Source: Leucobacter chromiiresistens (lineage in GTDB: Bacteria > Actinomycetota > Actinomycetes > Actinomycetales > Microbacteriaceae). Taken from it: a stretch of DNA of 47,843 nucleotides. How positions within the stretch are numbered: the first letter of the stretch is position 1; the number at the start of each line of letters is the position of its first letter. The stretch spans positions 1 through 47,843 of the forward strand of contig NZ_LDRK01000038.1 of the NCBI RefSeq assembly GCF_001477055.1. Reading direction: 5' to 3'. Shown one piece after another: positions 14,879 through 27,754 of the stretch. Position numbers and translations under genes: made by a program. The notes beneath the pieces are model-generated. The model did not search any database and was not told the DNA's origin. It saw only the letters and a program-made list of their open reading frames with translations.

Positions 14879-15475
14879 GTGTACGACGGCATCGTCCAAG
14901 ACCTGATCGATGAGTTCGGCCGCCTGCCGGGCATCGGCCCGAAATCGGCGCAGCGCATCGCGTTCCACATTCTGCAGACGCAGAACTTCGACGTCTCGAG
15001 ACTCGCCGAACTGCTGAGCGAGGTGCGCGAGAAGGTGCGCTTCTGCGAAGTGTGCGGCAACCTCACCGAGCACGAGCGCTGCTCGATCTGCCGCGACCCG
15101 CGCCGCGATGAGAGCCTCATCTGCGTCGTCGAGGAGCCGAAAGACGTCGTCGCGATCGAGCGCACCCGGCAGTTCCGCGGGCTCTACCACGTGCTCGGCG
15201 GGGCGATCAGCCCGATCGACGGCATCGGCCCCGATGATCTCAGCATCCCCGCGCTCATGCGCCGCATCGGCGAATCGCAGGTGCAGGAGGTGATCATCGC
15301 GACCGACCCCAACCTGGAGGGGGAGGCCACTGCCGCGTACCTCTCGCGCCTGCTGACGTCCATCGAGGTGCCGGTCTCGCGACTCGCATCCGGGCTGCCG
15401 GTGGGCGGAGACCTCGAGTTCGCCGACGAGGTGACGCTCGGCCGCGCCTTCGAGGGCCGCCGTAAAGTGGAGTAA
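14879..15475 (+). CDS. recR: Recombination mediator RecR
   Basis: A 198-residue protein of standard length: N-terminal helix-hairpin-helix ([16 protein letters not shown]), a C4 zinc finger with C56, C59, C68 and C71, and a Toprim domain (about 79-175; [14 protein letters not shown]). RecR acts with RecO/RecF to load RecA on single-strand gaps. GAGGAGG lies upstream of the GTG start. The dnaX-recR pairing is very common; the YbaB/EbfC gene often found between them is absent here. Confidence 0.96.
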   Translation: MYDGIVQDLIDEFGRLPGIGPKSAQRIAFHILQTQNFDVSRLAELLSEVREKVRFCEVCGNLTEHERCSICRDPRRDESLICVVEEPKDVVAIERTRQFRGLYHVLGGAISPIDGIGPDDLSIPALMRRIGESQVQEVIIATDPNLEGEATAAYLSRLLTSIEVPVSRLASGLPVGGDLEFADEVTLGRAFEGRRKVE

Positions 15476-15546
15476 CCCGGTGACATCAGCCGAATACCGG
15501 TTCCGGTAGACTGAGCGTTCGGCTCGGAAATTCAGGAGGAACCCGC

Positions 15547-17919
<2,373 letters not shown>

Positions 17920-17936
17920 CGCGCGCGAGCACAGCG

Positions 17937-17979
17937 GAACGGCCCCGGGAATCGGTGTTACCGAATCCCGGGGCCGTTC
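17937..17979. terminator. Bidirectional hairpin between asd and the phosphoesterase gene
   Basis: A 20-position stem with a single internal mismatch (17937-17956 with 17960-17979) and a GTT loop lies between two convergent genes. There is no T-run on either side. Confidence 0.75.
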
Positions 17980-18018
17980 GCGCTTCCCGCGTTCATGCGC
18001 GCGCTGCGCCGATGCGCG

Positions 18019-19017
18019 CTACGCCGATTCGAGGGTGAGCAGAGACGCCTCCGGCCGGCACGCGAAGCGCACCGGGGCGTAGATCGAGTTGCCGAGGCCG
18101 GCGCTCACGTTCAGGAAGGCGGCCCGGTGCGCGTCGAACCAGACGCTCAGACCCCGCGCCTGCTCCGTGGGGAGATCGCAGTTCGCGGTGAGCGCCCCGA
18201 CGCCCGGCACGCGCACCTGGCCGCCGTGGGTGTGTCCGGCGAGGATCACGTCTGAACCGGCCGTCAGCAGGGCGCCCAGCGCCTCCTGGTAGGGCGCGTG
18301 CACCACTCCCAGGCGCACGGAGGCCGATTCAGCGGCGGCGACCTCAGCGGCACCGGCGGCACCGTCAGCGGCACCGGCGGCGCCAAGACCGGCGGAGGGC
18401 GTCTCCGAGAACGTCCGCGCCGCCGCAGCGCGCATGCGGTCGACGTCGTCGTACCTGATGTGCGGGTCGTTCAGGCCGAGGCACTCGAAGCGCGTGCCGC
18501 GGATGGTGAGTTCCGCCGCGCTGTTGTTGAGATCGATGGCGCCGAGGCCGGTGAGCCCCCGCGTGATCGCCGCGTTGTCGAGGTCGGGGGTGCGCGTGCT
18601 GCGCCGGCTCGATTCGACGAGGTACTTGAGCGGGTTCTTGAACAGCGGCCCGTAGTAGTCGTTCGACCCGTGCACGAACAGGGTCGGCGTGCCCTCGACG
18701 ACGGGGCGCAGGGCGTGCAGCAGCGCCGGAAGGGCTTCGCGGTGCCCCATAAGGTCGCCGGTGAGCACCACGAGATCGGGGCGCAGCTCCGCCAAGGACC
18801 GTACCCAGTCGACCTTCTGCGCCTGCCAGGGGGCGAGGTGCAGATCGGAGAGCTGCAGCACCCGCACCGGGGTGCGCGACTCCGGCAGCACCGGCAGCGT
18901 GTGGCGACGGAGCGTGAAGAGTCTGCGCTCGATCAGGGTGGACCAGGTCAGTACGCCGACGGCGGCCGCTCCGAGAACGGCCGCCGTCGTGCGTGCGGGA
19001 TGCTGTGCCAAGCTCAA
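18019..19017 (-). CDS. Membrane-anchored calcineurin-like metallophosphoesterase
   Basis: A 332-residue protein with an N-terminal membrane helix (about 9-27) and a metallophosphoesterase domain: QLSDLHL (D58, H60), TGDLMGH (D88), HGSNDYYGP (N119), and AGHTHGGQVRVPG near the C-terminus, which together make the binuclear metal site. Start TTG at 19017 overlaps the stop of the class A PBP gene, so the pair is co-translated. A PBP-phosphoesterase pair also occurs at ponA2 in mycobacteria. The substrate is unknown, possibly a cell-envelope phosphate. A low-complexity Ala/Gly insertion (about residues 203-228, encoded near 18334-18401) interrupts the domain between DRMRAAAARTFSETP and SVRLGVVHAP. 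Confidence 0.88.
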   Translation of the reverse strand: MSLAQHPARTTAAVLGAAAVGVLTWSTLIERRLFTLRRHTLPVLPESRTPVRVLQLSDLHLAPWQAQKVDWVRSLAELRPDLVVLTGDLMGHREALPALLHALRPVVEGTPTLFVHGSNDYYGPLFKNPLKYLVESSRRSTRTPDLDNAAITRGLTGLGAIDLNNSAAELTIRGTRFECLGLNDPHIRYDDVDRMRAAAARTFSETPSAGLGAAGAADGAAGAAEVAAAESASVRLGVVHAPYQEALGALLTAGSDVILAGHTHGGQVRVPGVGALTANCDLPTEQARGLSVWFDAHRAAFLNVSAGLGNSIYAPVRFACRPEASLLTLESA

Positions 19018-21710
19018 TCCTTCTTGCTGCAGGCCAGGGTGAGCGTGACGGTGTCGCTGCGGTTCGCTTCGCTGCCACTGTCGGGGCTCACCGAGACCAC
19101 CTTGTTCGACTTGGGGTTCGAACTGCTGCCCGTGCCGCAGGCGAACTCCACGCTGCCGAAGCCGGCCCCGTTCAACGCCGACTTCGCGTTGTTGCCCGTC
19201 TGGCCGACGAGCCCGTCCGGAATCTTCGAGGCCTTGCCGTTGCTGCGGTAGAGCGTCACGCCCGCACCGAGACCGGCCGACGCGCCCGCCTCCGGGTCCG
19301 TGCGGGCCGCGCGGCCCTCGGCCTCGCTGGAGTCGACCTCGCCGCCGTCGCTCACCGAGAAGCCGAGCTGCGTCAGCATGCCCGTCGCCTCCTCGAACGT
19401 CTTGCCCTTCACGTCGGGCACGGTGACCATCGTCTGGCGGATCGCGGCCTCATCGGGCTGCGGGAACGGATCCCCGCCGTACTTCGCGTCGGCGGTGTTC
19501 ATGATCGCGGGCCAGATCGTCTGGTCCGCGTACATGAGGTTGCCGAAGCCCATCGTCGAGACGCGGGCGCAGCTGTCGGGGTTGTTCGGGTCGGAGCAGT
19601 ACGGGTCGGCGTTGCCCACCCACGTCGCGGTCGCGACCTTCGTGCTCGCCCCGACGGTCCAGTTGTCGATGACGTCGTCGGTGGTACCCGTCTTCGCGAG
19701 GTGCGGTACACCGGTCGACGACAGCGCGTGGTCCGCGAGACCGCGGGTCACCGCGTTCTCGAGCGCGAAGGCGACACCGGCGGCCACCTCGGGCGCGATG
19801 GCCTGCGAGCACTCGCTCTTCGTGAAGGGCACCTGATTGCCCGCGTCGTCGACGATCGACTCGATCGGCACGGGCGTGCAGACGGTGCCGTCGCCGGCGA
19901 ACGCGCCGTACGCCGCGGCCATCGTGATGGGGGCGATCTCGTCGACGCCGCCATACGTGTTCGAGGGCACCATCGAGAGGTCGCGCGGGCTGTTGGTCAG
20001 CGTGGGCACCTTCGTCTTGCCGAGCTGATCCGGTGCGGCCATTCCCTGATCGATCTCCTCCTGCGACCACACGGGCAGGTCGGAGGCGCGGTGGATGCCG
20101 AGCGCGCGGGCCGTCTCGAAGGTGCCGCACAGATCCATCTTCTGCTGCATCGAGACGATACCGCCGTTGATGGAGTTCGCGATCGTCGTCAGCACCGACT
20201 GGTTGCCCTTGATGCCCTCGTTGTCGTTCGAGAAGTCGAACGTGCCGTAGCTGTAGACGCCGTCGGGCATGCAGCTCGCCTGGAACGACTGCAGGGGCAC
20301 GCCCTTGCGGCTGTTCACGTTGACGATGTCGCGCACCGAATGCCCGGTGCGGATCCATTCGGCGAGGGTGATCGGCTTGAACGTCGATCCGACCTGGAAG
20401 CCGCTGGAGCCGCCGAGCTCCTCATCCGTGTTGTAGTTCACGGTGGTGTACTCGGGGTGCTCCTTCAAGAACGACTCGGCGTTGTTGAACGGCCGGTTCT
20501 GCACCATGGCGCGCACCTTGCCGGTGCCCACCTCGACGCTGCTCGACGCCGAACCGACCTTGATGCCCTCCATGAGCGCGGGCACCGTGTTGCGGGTCGC
20601 CTCGTTGCCGGCCGCCTGCATGTCGAGGTCGATCGTCGTGTAGATCTTGTACCCGCCGCGGCTGAAGTTGAACTCGCGCTCGGTGGGGGTGTCGCCGAAG
20701 TTGGGGTCGGCCTTGATGTACCGCTGCACGTAGTCGCAGAACGCTCCGAGCCCGTGGTTCTGCTCGGCGACGTTGCAGCCCTGCACGCGCGGGGTGATGT
20801 TCGGGGTGACGGCTGTCGCGACGGCCTCGTCGTGCTGCGCCTCGGTGATCTTCCCGTGGCTGAGCATGCTGTCGAGGATCTTGTTGCGGCGCTCCGTGTT
20901 CGCCGGAATGTTCTCCTCGACGTCGATCTGCAGCTCCGACGGGTTGTTCACGATCGCGACGAGGCTCGCGGACTCCGCGAGCGTCAGGTCGGCCGAGGTC
21001 TTGCCGTAGTAGTACTTCGCCGCCGACTCGATGCCGTAGATCTGACGGCCGAACAGCGCGATGTTCAGGTACCCGAGCAGGATCTCGTCCTTCGGGTACT
21101 TCTTCTCGATGGAGATCGCGTACTTCATCTCCTTGAGCTTGCGATCCACATCCTGGCGCATCGCATCCTCGTAGGCCTCCTTCTGCGCCTCCTTGTCGGG
21201 GATCGCGATGGCCTCCTGGATGAGCACGTTGCGCACGTACTGCATGGTGATGGTCGAGGCGCCCGAGAGGTTCTGGCCCGCCGCGTTCTGCAGCACCGCT
21301 CGCGCCGTCGCGAGCACGTCGACTCCGCCGTGGGTGTAGAAGCGCGGATCCTCCTCGGCGACCGCGGCATCCTTCACGAACTGCGGAATCTGATCCCAGC
21401 TCAGCGTCTCGCGATCCTGATCGTAGAACGTCGCGATCTCGATCTGCTTGCCGTCGTTCGCCGTCGCGTAGATCGTCGACGGCTCCGCGAGCTTGCCGGG
21501 ATCGAGATGGTCGGGGAGGCTCTCGAAGATGCCGACCGCCGATTTCGTGGCGGTGCCGCTCAGGGCCACGACCGGAGTCACCGCTGCGGTGAGGAGCACG
21601 CCGGCGATCACGCTCATGGCGAGCGCGCCGAGGAGCCCCGCGAGGGCCCCTCCTGCGGTGCGCGGTTTCTGCGAGCGCACGCGCGAAGACTGAGATGTCT
21701 GACGGGTCAT
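19014..21710 (-). CDS. Class A penicillin-binding protein with two PASTA domains
   Basis: An 898-residue bifunctional peptidoglycan synthase. After a short cytoplasmic tail there is one membrane helix (about 24-50), a GT51 glycosyltransferase with catalytic Glu in AVAEEDPRFYTHGG (E119-E120) and ASTITMQYVRN (151-161), and a transpeptidase with the SxxK nucleophile S442 (GSTFKP), SIN (513-515) and KTG (673-675). Two PASTA domains (about 762-828 and 830-895) end the protein. The layout is that of PonA-type PBPs of actinobacteria. The ATG at 21710 leaves the expected short tail; earlier in-frame starts run into the opposite gene. It is divergent from the DUF4177-like gene. Confidence 0.94.
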   Translation of the reverse strand: MTRQTSQSSRVRSQKPRTAGGALAGLLGALAMSVIAGVLLTAAVTPVVALSGTATKSAVGIFESLPDHLDPGKLAEPSTIYATANDGKQIEIATFYDQDRETLSWDQIPQFVKDAAVAEEDPRFYTHGGVDVLATARAVLQNAAGQNLSGASTITMQYVRNVLIQEAIAIPDKEAQKEAYEDAMRQDVDRKLKEMKYAISIEKKYPKDEILLGYLNIALFGRQIYGIESAAKYYYGKTSADLTLAESASLVAIVNNPSELQIDVEENIPANTERRNKILDSMLSHGKITEAQHDEAVATAVTPNITPRVQGCNVAEQNHGLGAFCDYVQRYIKADPNFGDTPTEREFNFSRGGYKIYTTIDLDMQAAGNEATRNTVPALMEGIKVGSASSSVEVGTGKVRAMVQNRPFNNAESFLKEHPEYTTVNYNTDEELGGSSGFQVGSTFKPITLAEWIRTGHSVRDIVNVNSRKGVPLQSFQASCMPDGVYSYGTFDFSNDNEGIKGNQSVLTTIANSINGGIVSMQQKMDLCGTFETARALGIHRASDLPVWSQEEIDQGMAAPDQLGKTKVPTLTNSPRDLSMVPSNTYGGVDEIAPITMAAAYGAFAGDGTVCTPVPIESIVDDAGNQVPFTKSECSQAIAPEVAAGVAFALENAVTRGLADHALSSTGVPHLAKTGTTDDVIDNWTVGASTKVATATWVGNADPYCSDPNNPDSCARVSTMGFGNLMYADQTIWPAIMNTADAKYGGDPFPQPDEAAIRQTMVTVPDVKGKTFEEATGMLTQLGFSVSDGGEVDSSEAEGRAARTDPEAGASAGLGAGVTLYRSNGKASKIPDGLVGQTGNNAKSALNGAGFGSVEFACGTGSSSNPKSNKVVSVSPDSGSEANRSDTVTLTLACSKKD

Positions 21711-21821
21711 AGAATCAAGGGTAAGCGACGTAGCTGACAAAACAGCAACGCGCCCGTCCGCGCTGCGTCGACGCCGATCGTCGGCATGCGCGCAAGAACG
21801 CCAACCGAGGGAGATCCGCAC

Positions 21822-21995
21822 GTGAGTGAATCCACCGAAGCCGCCCCGACCTGGGAGTACTTCGTGACGCCCCTGCTGCTGCACAACGAGGCGCAGATTC
21901 TGAACAACTGGGGCTCCCAGGGCTGGGAGCTCGTGCAGATCATCGAGGGGCCCGCCGGCGGCAACGTCGCATACATGAAGAAGAGGAAGGCCTGA
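21822..21995 (+). CDS. Small DUF4177-like protein
   Basis: A 57-residue protein. WEYFVTPLLLHNEAQILNNWGSQGWELVQII has the WE-Y...N..G..GWELV pattern of the small DUF4177 proteins. GGGAGA lies 8 nt upstream of GTG 21822, which I prefer to the ATG at 21786. It ends one base before the RidA start, so the two are coupled. The function is unknown. In mycobacteria a DUF4177 protein is likewise encoded beside a RidA protein near ponA2. Confidence 0.8.
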   Translation: MSESTEAAPTWEYFVTPLLLHNEAQILNNWGSQGWELVQIIEGPAGGNVAYMKKRKA

Positions 21996-21996
21996 C

Positions 21997-22473
21997 ATGT
22001 CATCTGTGATCGAGGATCGGCTGCGCGAACTGGGGCACGAGGTTCCCGAGGTTCCGGCCGCCGTCGCCGCCTATGTGCCGGCGCTGCGCGACGGCGACTA
22101 CGTCTACACCGCCGGTCAGCTCCCGTTCGTGAACGGCGCACTGCCCGAGACGGGCAAGGTGGGCGCCGGCGACGGGCTCGTGTCGCCCGAGCGGGCCGAG
22201 GAGCTCGCGCAGCTCTGCGCGCTGAACGCCCTCGCGGCGGCCCGCGGCGTGATCGGGTCGCTCGACAAGATCTCGCAGGTCGTGAAGGTGACCGCCTTCA
22301 TCGCGTCAGACCCGTCGTTCACCGGCCAGCCCGCCGTGGCGAACGGAGCCTCGATGTTCCTGGGCCGCGTGTTCGGCGACCTCGGCATCCACGTGCGCTC
22401 CGCCGTCGGCGTCGCGGTGCTCCCGCTCGACGCCCCCGTCGAGATCGAGTTCGTCTTCAAGATCGAGGAGTGA
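21997..22473 (+). CDS. RidA-family protein
   Basis: A 158-residue YjgF/YER057c/UK114 family member. The family segments are present: YVYTAGQLPFVNGALPETGKVG, the central LNALAAARGVIGSLDKISQVVKVTAFIAS helix-strand, and the C-terminal VGVAVLPLDAPVEIEFVFKI. It lacks the strict R-x(n)-E arrangement I would need to call a true RidA imine deaminase, so RidA-like is safer. It is probably trimeric and cytosolic. It starts one base after the DUF4177-like stop and ends at a strong bidirectional hairpin. Confidence 0.88.
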   Translation: MSSVIEDRLRELGHEVPEVPAAVAAYVPALRDGDYVYTAGQLPFVNGALPETGKVGAGDGLVSPERAEELAQLCALNALAAARGVIGSLDKISQVVKVTAFIASDPSFTGQPAVANGASMFLGRVFGDLGIHVRSAVGVAVLPLDAPVEIEFVFKIEE

Positions 22474-22533
22474 CGGGCAGCGCGCAGCGCTGACGCCGCG
22501 ACCGCGCCGGCGTCCGCCCGCGCCGCGTCGACA

Positions 22534-22576
22534 CGGCAGAGGCCGGGCACCCCATCCGGGTGCCCGGCCTCCGCCG
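22534..22576. terminator. Bidirectional hairpin between the RidA-like gene and acs
   Basis: A 14-bp perfect stem (22539-22552 with 22558-22571) with loop CATCC continues, after one mismatch, with four more pairs. It lies between convergent genes. Confidence 0.8.
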
Positions 22577-22612
22577 TGCGAGCGGCGTGCGACTCGGCGC
22601 CGCGCCGCCCGA

Positions 22613-24601
<1,989 letters not shown>

Positions 24602-24923
24602 TGACGCCCTTATCTTCGATCGATTTCCGGGGCGATCGCTCGCACCCGGCCCCCTTCAGTCGCGCACGGGGTCCGTAACACTCCCGAAACGCAGATCCAG
24701 GCTATACCTTCTGTGCGGCTCGCTTCACGTCGGGCCCCGATCGCGGTGGGTCGCGGGGTGGCGGAAGTCGCGGGGTCGCGGGAGTCGCGGGGTGGCTGGC
24801 GTCGCGGTGCCGTGCCGTTCAGACGTCCGCTCACATCGTCGGGGATCGCGGCGGGCCGCCGCGTTGCGCACAGATTCCGCGACGCGTCCCCGCGAGGCGG
24901 GGCGTGCCTGCTCGAATGGCCGC
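24602..24923. other. Divergent intergenic region, acs / tadA
   Basis: No convincing gene is seen. It should hold the acs promoter and the tad promoter. TATACC on the plus strand (near 24703) is the best AT-rich box. A GC-rich tandem repeat (24740-24808) and a 6-bp hairpin (24888-24893 with 24897-24902) precede the tadA start. Confidence 0.5.
24740..24808. repeat. Imperfect GTCGCGGGG tandem repeat
   Basis: GTCGCGGGGTGGC occurs exactly at 24750-24762 and 24784-24796, with shorter GTCGCGG units at 24767, 24775 and 24801. Spacing of 8-17 bp suggests slippage-prone repeats; an operator role is possible. Confidence 0.7.
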
Positions 24924-25946
24924 ATGGCTCCAGACGAGAACACGGATCACCCGCCGTCGAGCGGCTCGGCGCACGCGGTCGCCAGCCGATCCGCCGCGCT
25001 CAGCCGTGCGGCGAGGCGCTCGTTCGGCGGGCTCCTGCCCCTGCTCGACGACCCCGAGCTGCGGGACCTCGTGGTGCAGGTGCGCGAGGGGGTCGGCCGG
25101 TTGTGGCTCGATCGCACCGGCTCCCTCCACGAGGTGCGCGAGTGGCGGGCGGAGCCCGACGCCGTGCATCGACTCGCCACCGGCCTGATCGCTGCGGGCG
25201 GGCGGCACCTCGATGAGCTGCACCCCTGCGCGGACGTGCGGCTGGGCGACGGAATGCGCGTGCACGCGGTGCTGCCCCCGATCGCAGTCGGGGGCGCCGC
25301 AGTCTCGATCCGGCTGCCGCGCATCTCGCCCCCGAGCTTCGACGAACTCGTCGCGGCAGGCCTGTGCGCGGCGCGCACCGCCTCGATGCTGCGCGAACTG
25401 ATCGTCGACCGCCGCAACGTGCTCATCACGGGAGGCACGGGGAGCGGCAAGACCACGGTGCTCGCAGCTCTGCTCGACCTCGCACCGCCGCACGAGCGCA
25501 TCCTGACGATCGAGGACGTCGCCGAGCTGAGACTGCGGCACCGCCACTCGGTCGCCCTGGAGACGCGCCAGGCGAGCGCCGAGGGCATCGGCGAGGTGTC
25601 GATCGACCGTCTGCTGCGCGAGGCGCTGCGCATGCGCCCCGATCGCATCGTGCTCGGCGAATGTCGGGGTGCTGAGATCTCGACACTGCTCGCCGCGCTC
25701 AACACGGGACACGACGGTGGGGCCGGCACGCTCCACGCGAGCCGCTTGGAGGAGGTTCCGGCTCGCCTCGAAGCCCTCGGAGCGCTCGCCGGGTGGACGC
25801 CCGAGGCGCTCGCCCGGCAGGCGGTCGGGGCGCTCCACGCCGTCGTGCAGGTCGAGCGCACCCGTCGCGGCCCGCGAGTGCGTGCGATCGGGGCACTCGA
25901 ACTGACCGACGATCGGCTGCTGGGCGTGCGCAGGGTGGTGGCCTAG
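24924..25946 (+). CDS. tadA: TadA/CpaF-type secretion ATPase
   Basis: A 340-residue hexameric motor ATPase of the type II/IV secretion family, which powers Flp pilus assembly. The N-terminal domain (about 1-130) is short; the ATPase core has Walker A GGTGSGKTT, an Asp box (ILTIEDVAELRL), Walker B-like RPDRIVLGECRGAE, and the His box GHDGGAGTLHA. ATG 24924 is chosen because the family alignment starts close after it, but no strong Shine-Dalgarno is present. The following T2SSF gene starts 3 nt after its stop. A TadZ gene, usual upstream, is missing: the region to acs contains none. Confidence 0.9.
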   Translation: MAPDENTDHPPSSGSAHAVASRSAALSRAARRSFGGLLPLLDDPELRDLVVQVREGVGRLWLDRTGSLHEVREWRAEPDAVHRLATGLIAAGGRHLDELHPCADVRLGDGMRVHAVLPPIAVGGAAVSIRLPRISPPSFDELVAAGLCAARTASMLRELIVDRRNVLITGGTGSGKTTVLAALLDLAPPHERILTIEDVAELRLRHRHSVALETRQASAEGIGEVSIDRLLREALRMRPDRIVLGECRGAEISTLLAALNTGHDGGAGTLHASRLEEVPARLEALGALAGWTPEALARQAVGALHAVVQVERTRRGPRVRAIGALELTDDRLLGVRRVVA

Positions 25947-25949
25947 CGC

Positions 25950-26903
25950 ATGGGTGCGAGCCTCGGCGAACGACTGCGCGCACGGGTTCCCGGCCTCACG
26001 CCGGCTGCGGCCGCGGAGCAGCGCTCCGAGGCGGCGGTGGCCGCAGAGCGCGCCGCGGCGCTGCTGCGCGGGGGAGTGCCTGCTGCTCGAGCCGTCGCCC
26101 TGATCTCCGCGGACGCATCGCCGACCTCCGCGACCGGCATCATCGGCGGGCGAGTCGCCGACGGCGTCCCGATCCCCTCCGCGCTCGCCGCCGCGGAGGA
26201 GCCGGAATGGCGGGTGCTCGCGGTCGCGTGGCGCATCGCCGAGGTCTGCGGAGCGCCCCTCGCCCCCGCACTGCAGCGCATCGCGGAGGCCCTGCGCGAA
26301 CTGGATCAGATGCGCGCACGCCGGTCGGTGCTGCTGGCGGGGCCGCGAGCGACGGTGCGGATGGTGGCGGCCCTGCCGATCCTGGCACTGCTCCTCGGCC
26401 TGCTGCTCGGCTTCGACCCGGTGCCGGTGCTGATCGGCCCTGCGGGAGCGGTGATCGCCGCGGTCGGCGCCGGGCTGCTCGGCATCGGGGTGCACTGGTC
26501 GCGCCTGCTGCAGCGCCGCGCGGCGCGCGAGGACACGATCGCGGGGCTGCCGAGCGAACTGCTCTGGGTAGCGCTCGGAGGCGGCGCACCGCCCGTCGTC
26601 GCGATGCGGATCGTGGTGGACCGCGTCGACGAGTTCGGGGCGGAGTGGGTGCCGTTCGGCGGCTTCTGCGCCGGAAGCCCGCTGCTCGCGACGGTCGCCG
26701 CCGCCGAGTCCGCCGGGGTGCCGATGCGCCCGCTGCTGCTGGAGCAGGCCGATGCGGAGCGCGCCGCCGCCGCCGCGCGCCTCGAGCGCGAGGCGGAGCG
26801 TCTCGGCGTGCGGGTGCTGCTGCCCCTCGGGGTCTGCGTGCTGCCGTCGTTCATCGTGCTCGGGGTGCTCCCCGTCGTGCTGTCGATGTTCGGGGCCGTG
26901 TGA
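25950..26903 (+). CDS. T2SSF-family inner-membrane platform protein, TadB/TadC-like
   Basis: A 317-residue protein that appears to contain two T2SSF-like units: one at about 28-150 (AERAAALLRGGVPAARAV ... AWRIAEVCGAPLAPALQRIAEALREL) followed by two membrane helices (about 130-185), and one at about 195-317 (SPLLATVAAAESAGVPM ... LLLEQADAERA) ending in a long hydrophobic helix. Tad systems normally use separate TadB and TadC proteins of about 300 residues each; this single protein may serve for both, more like the two-unit PilC/GspF layout. It works as the membrane platform on which the TadA ATPase acts. The gene ends next to the convergent siderophore operon, and no second T2SSF gene is in the window. 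Confidence 0.8.
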   Translation: MGASLGERLRARVPGLTPAAAAEQRSEAAVAAERAAALLRGGVPAARAVALISADASPTSATGIIGGRVADGVPIPSALAAAEEPEWRVLAVAWRIAEVCGAPLAPALQRIAEALRELDQMRARRSVLLAGPRATVRMVAALPILALLLGLLLGFDPVPVLIGPAGAVIAAVGAGLLGIGVHWSRLLQRRAAREDTIAGLPSELLWVALGGGAPPVVAMRIVVDRVDEFGAEWVPFGGFCAGSPLLATVAAAESAGVPMRPLLLEQADAERAAAAARLEREAERLGVRVLLPLGVCVLPSFIVLGVLPVVLSMFGAV

Positions 26904-26953
26904 CGCGCTTCCCAGCTCAGGCGAGCACGGATGAGGGGCGTTGTGCGCGCTGC

Positions 26954-27754
26954 TCAGCCGACATGGTGCCTCCCGATGGGCGTCACCAGCGGCTTGCCCG
27001 AAACCGGGTCCGCGGTGACCCGGTTGGCGAGGCCGAACACCTCTTCGACGTGCTCGACGGTCACCACCTCCTGCGGAGTGCCGGTGATGTGCACGCGGCC
27101 GTTCTTCATGGCGACGAGCCGATCGGAGTACCGTGCTGCAAGATTGAGGTCGTGCAGCACCATGACGATCGTCGTGCCGTGCGCAGCGTTCAGATCGGTG
27201 AGCAGATCGAGCACTTCGACCTGGTGCGCGACATCGAGGAAGGTCGTGGGCTCATCGAGCAGGAGAACGTCGGTCTCCTGAGCCAGTGCCATAGCGATCC
27301 ACACGCGTTGACGCTGCCCTCCCGAGAGCTCGTCCACGCTCCGATCCGCCAGCTCTGCGATTCCGGTCGCCTCGAGCGCGTCGGCCACCACCTCGTAGTC
27401 GCGCGGGCTCCACCGCGAGAACATCGTCTGGTGAGGGTGCCGACCGCGCCCCACGAGGTCGGCCACCGCGATGCCCTCGGGAGCGACGGGCGATTGCGGC
27501 AGCAGCCCGATGATCCGCGCCACCTCCTTCGTGGGTCTCGCGTGCACCGAGGCGCCGTCGAGCACGATCTGTCCTGAGGAGGGCCTGAGCAGGCGGGCGA
27601 GCGAGCGCAGGAGCGTCGACTTGCCGCAGCCGTTGGCTCCGACGATGGTGGTGATGCGGCCCGGAGCGATGTCGAGATCCAGGTCTCGAACAACGGTGCG
27701 ATCGCCGTATCCGAGGGTGACGGCATTCGCCTGCAGCGCGTGCGCTTCGGTCAC
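26954..27754 (-). CDS. Iron-siderophore ABC transporter ATPase (FecE/FepC-like)
   Basis: A 266-residue ATPase with Walker A GANGCGKST, signature LSGGQRQR, Walker B VLLLDEPTTFLD and switch His in VLHDLNLAARYSDR. The C-terminal part is typical of FepC/FhuC-like proteins, which energise ferric-siderophore import. GTG 27754 is preceded by GGGAGG and overlaps the stop of the permease gene by 4 nt. It is the last gene of a four-gene minus-strand operon (binding protein, two permeases, ATPase). Confidence 0.93.
   Translation of the reverse strand: MTEAHALQANAVTLGYGDRTVVRDLDLDIAPGRITTIVGANGCGKSTLLRSLARLLRPSSGQIVLDGASVHARPTKEVARIIGLLPQSPVAPEGIAVADLVGRGRHPHQTMFSRWSPRDYEVVADALEATGIAELADRSVDELSGGQRQRVWIAMALAQETDVLLLDEPTTFLDVAHQVEVLDLLTDLNAAHGTTIVMVLHDLNLAARYSDRLVAMKNGRVHITGTPQEVVTVEHVEEVFGLANRVTADPVSGKPLVTPIGRHHVG

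Noticed and set aside
24750-24808. CRISPR-like array
   Set aside because: Units are too short and irregularly spaced, with no spacers of constant length.
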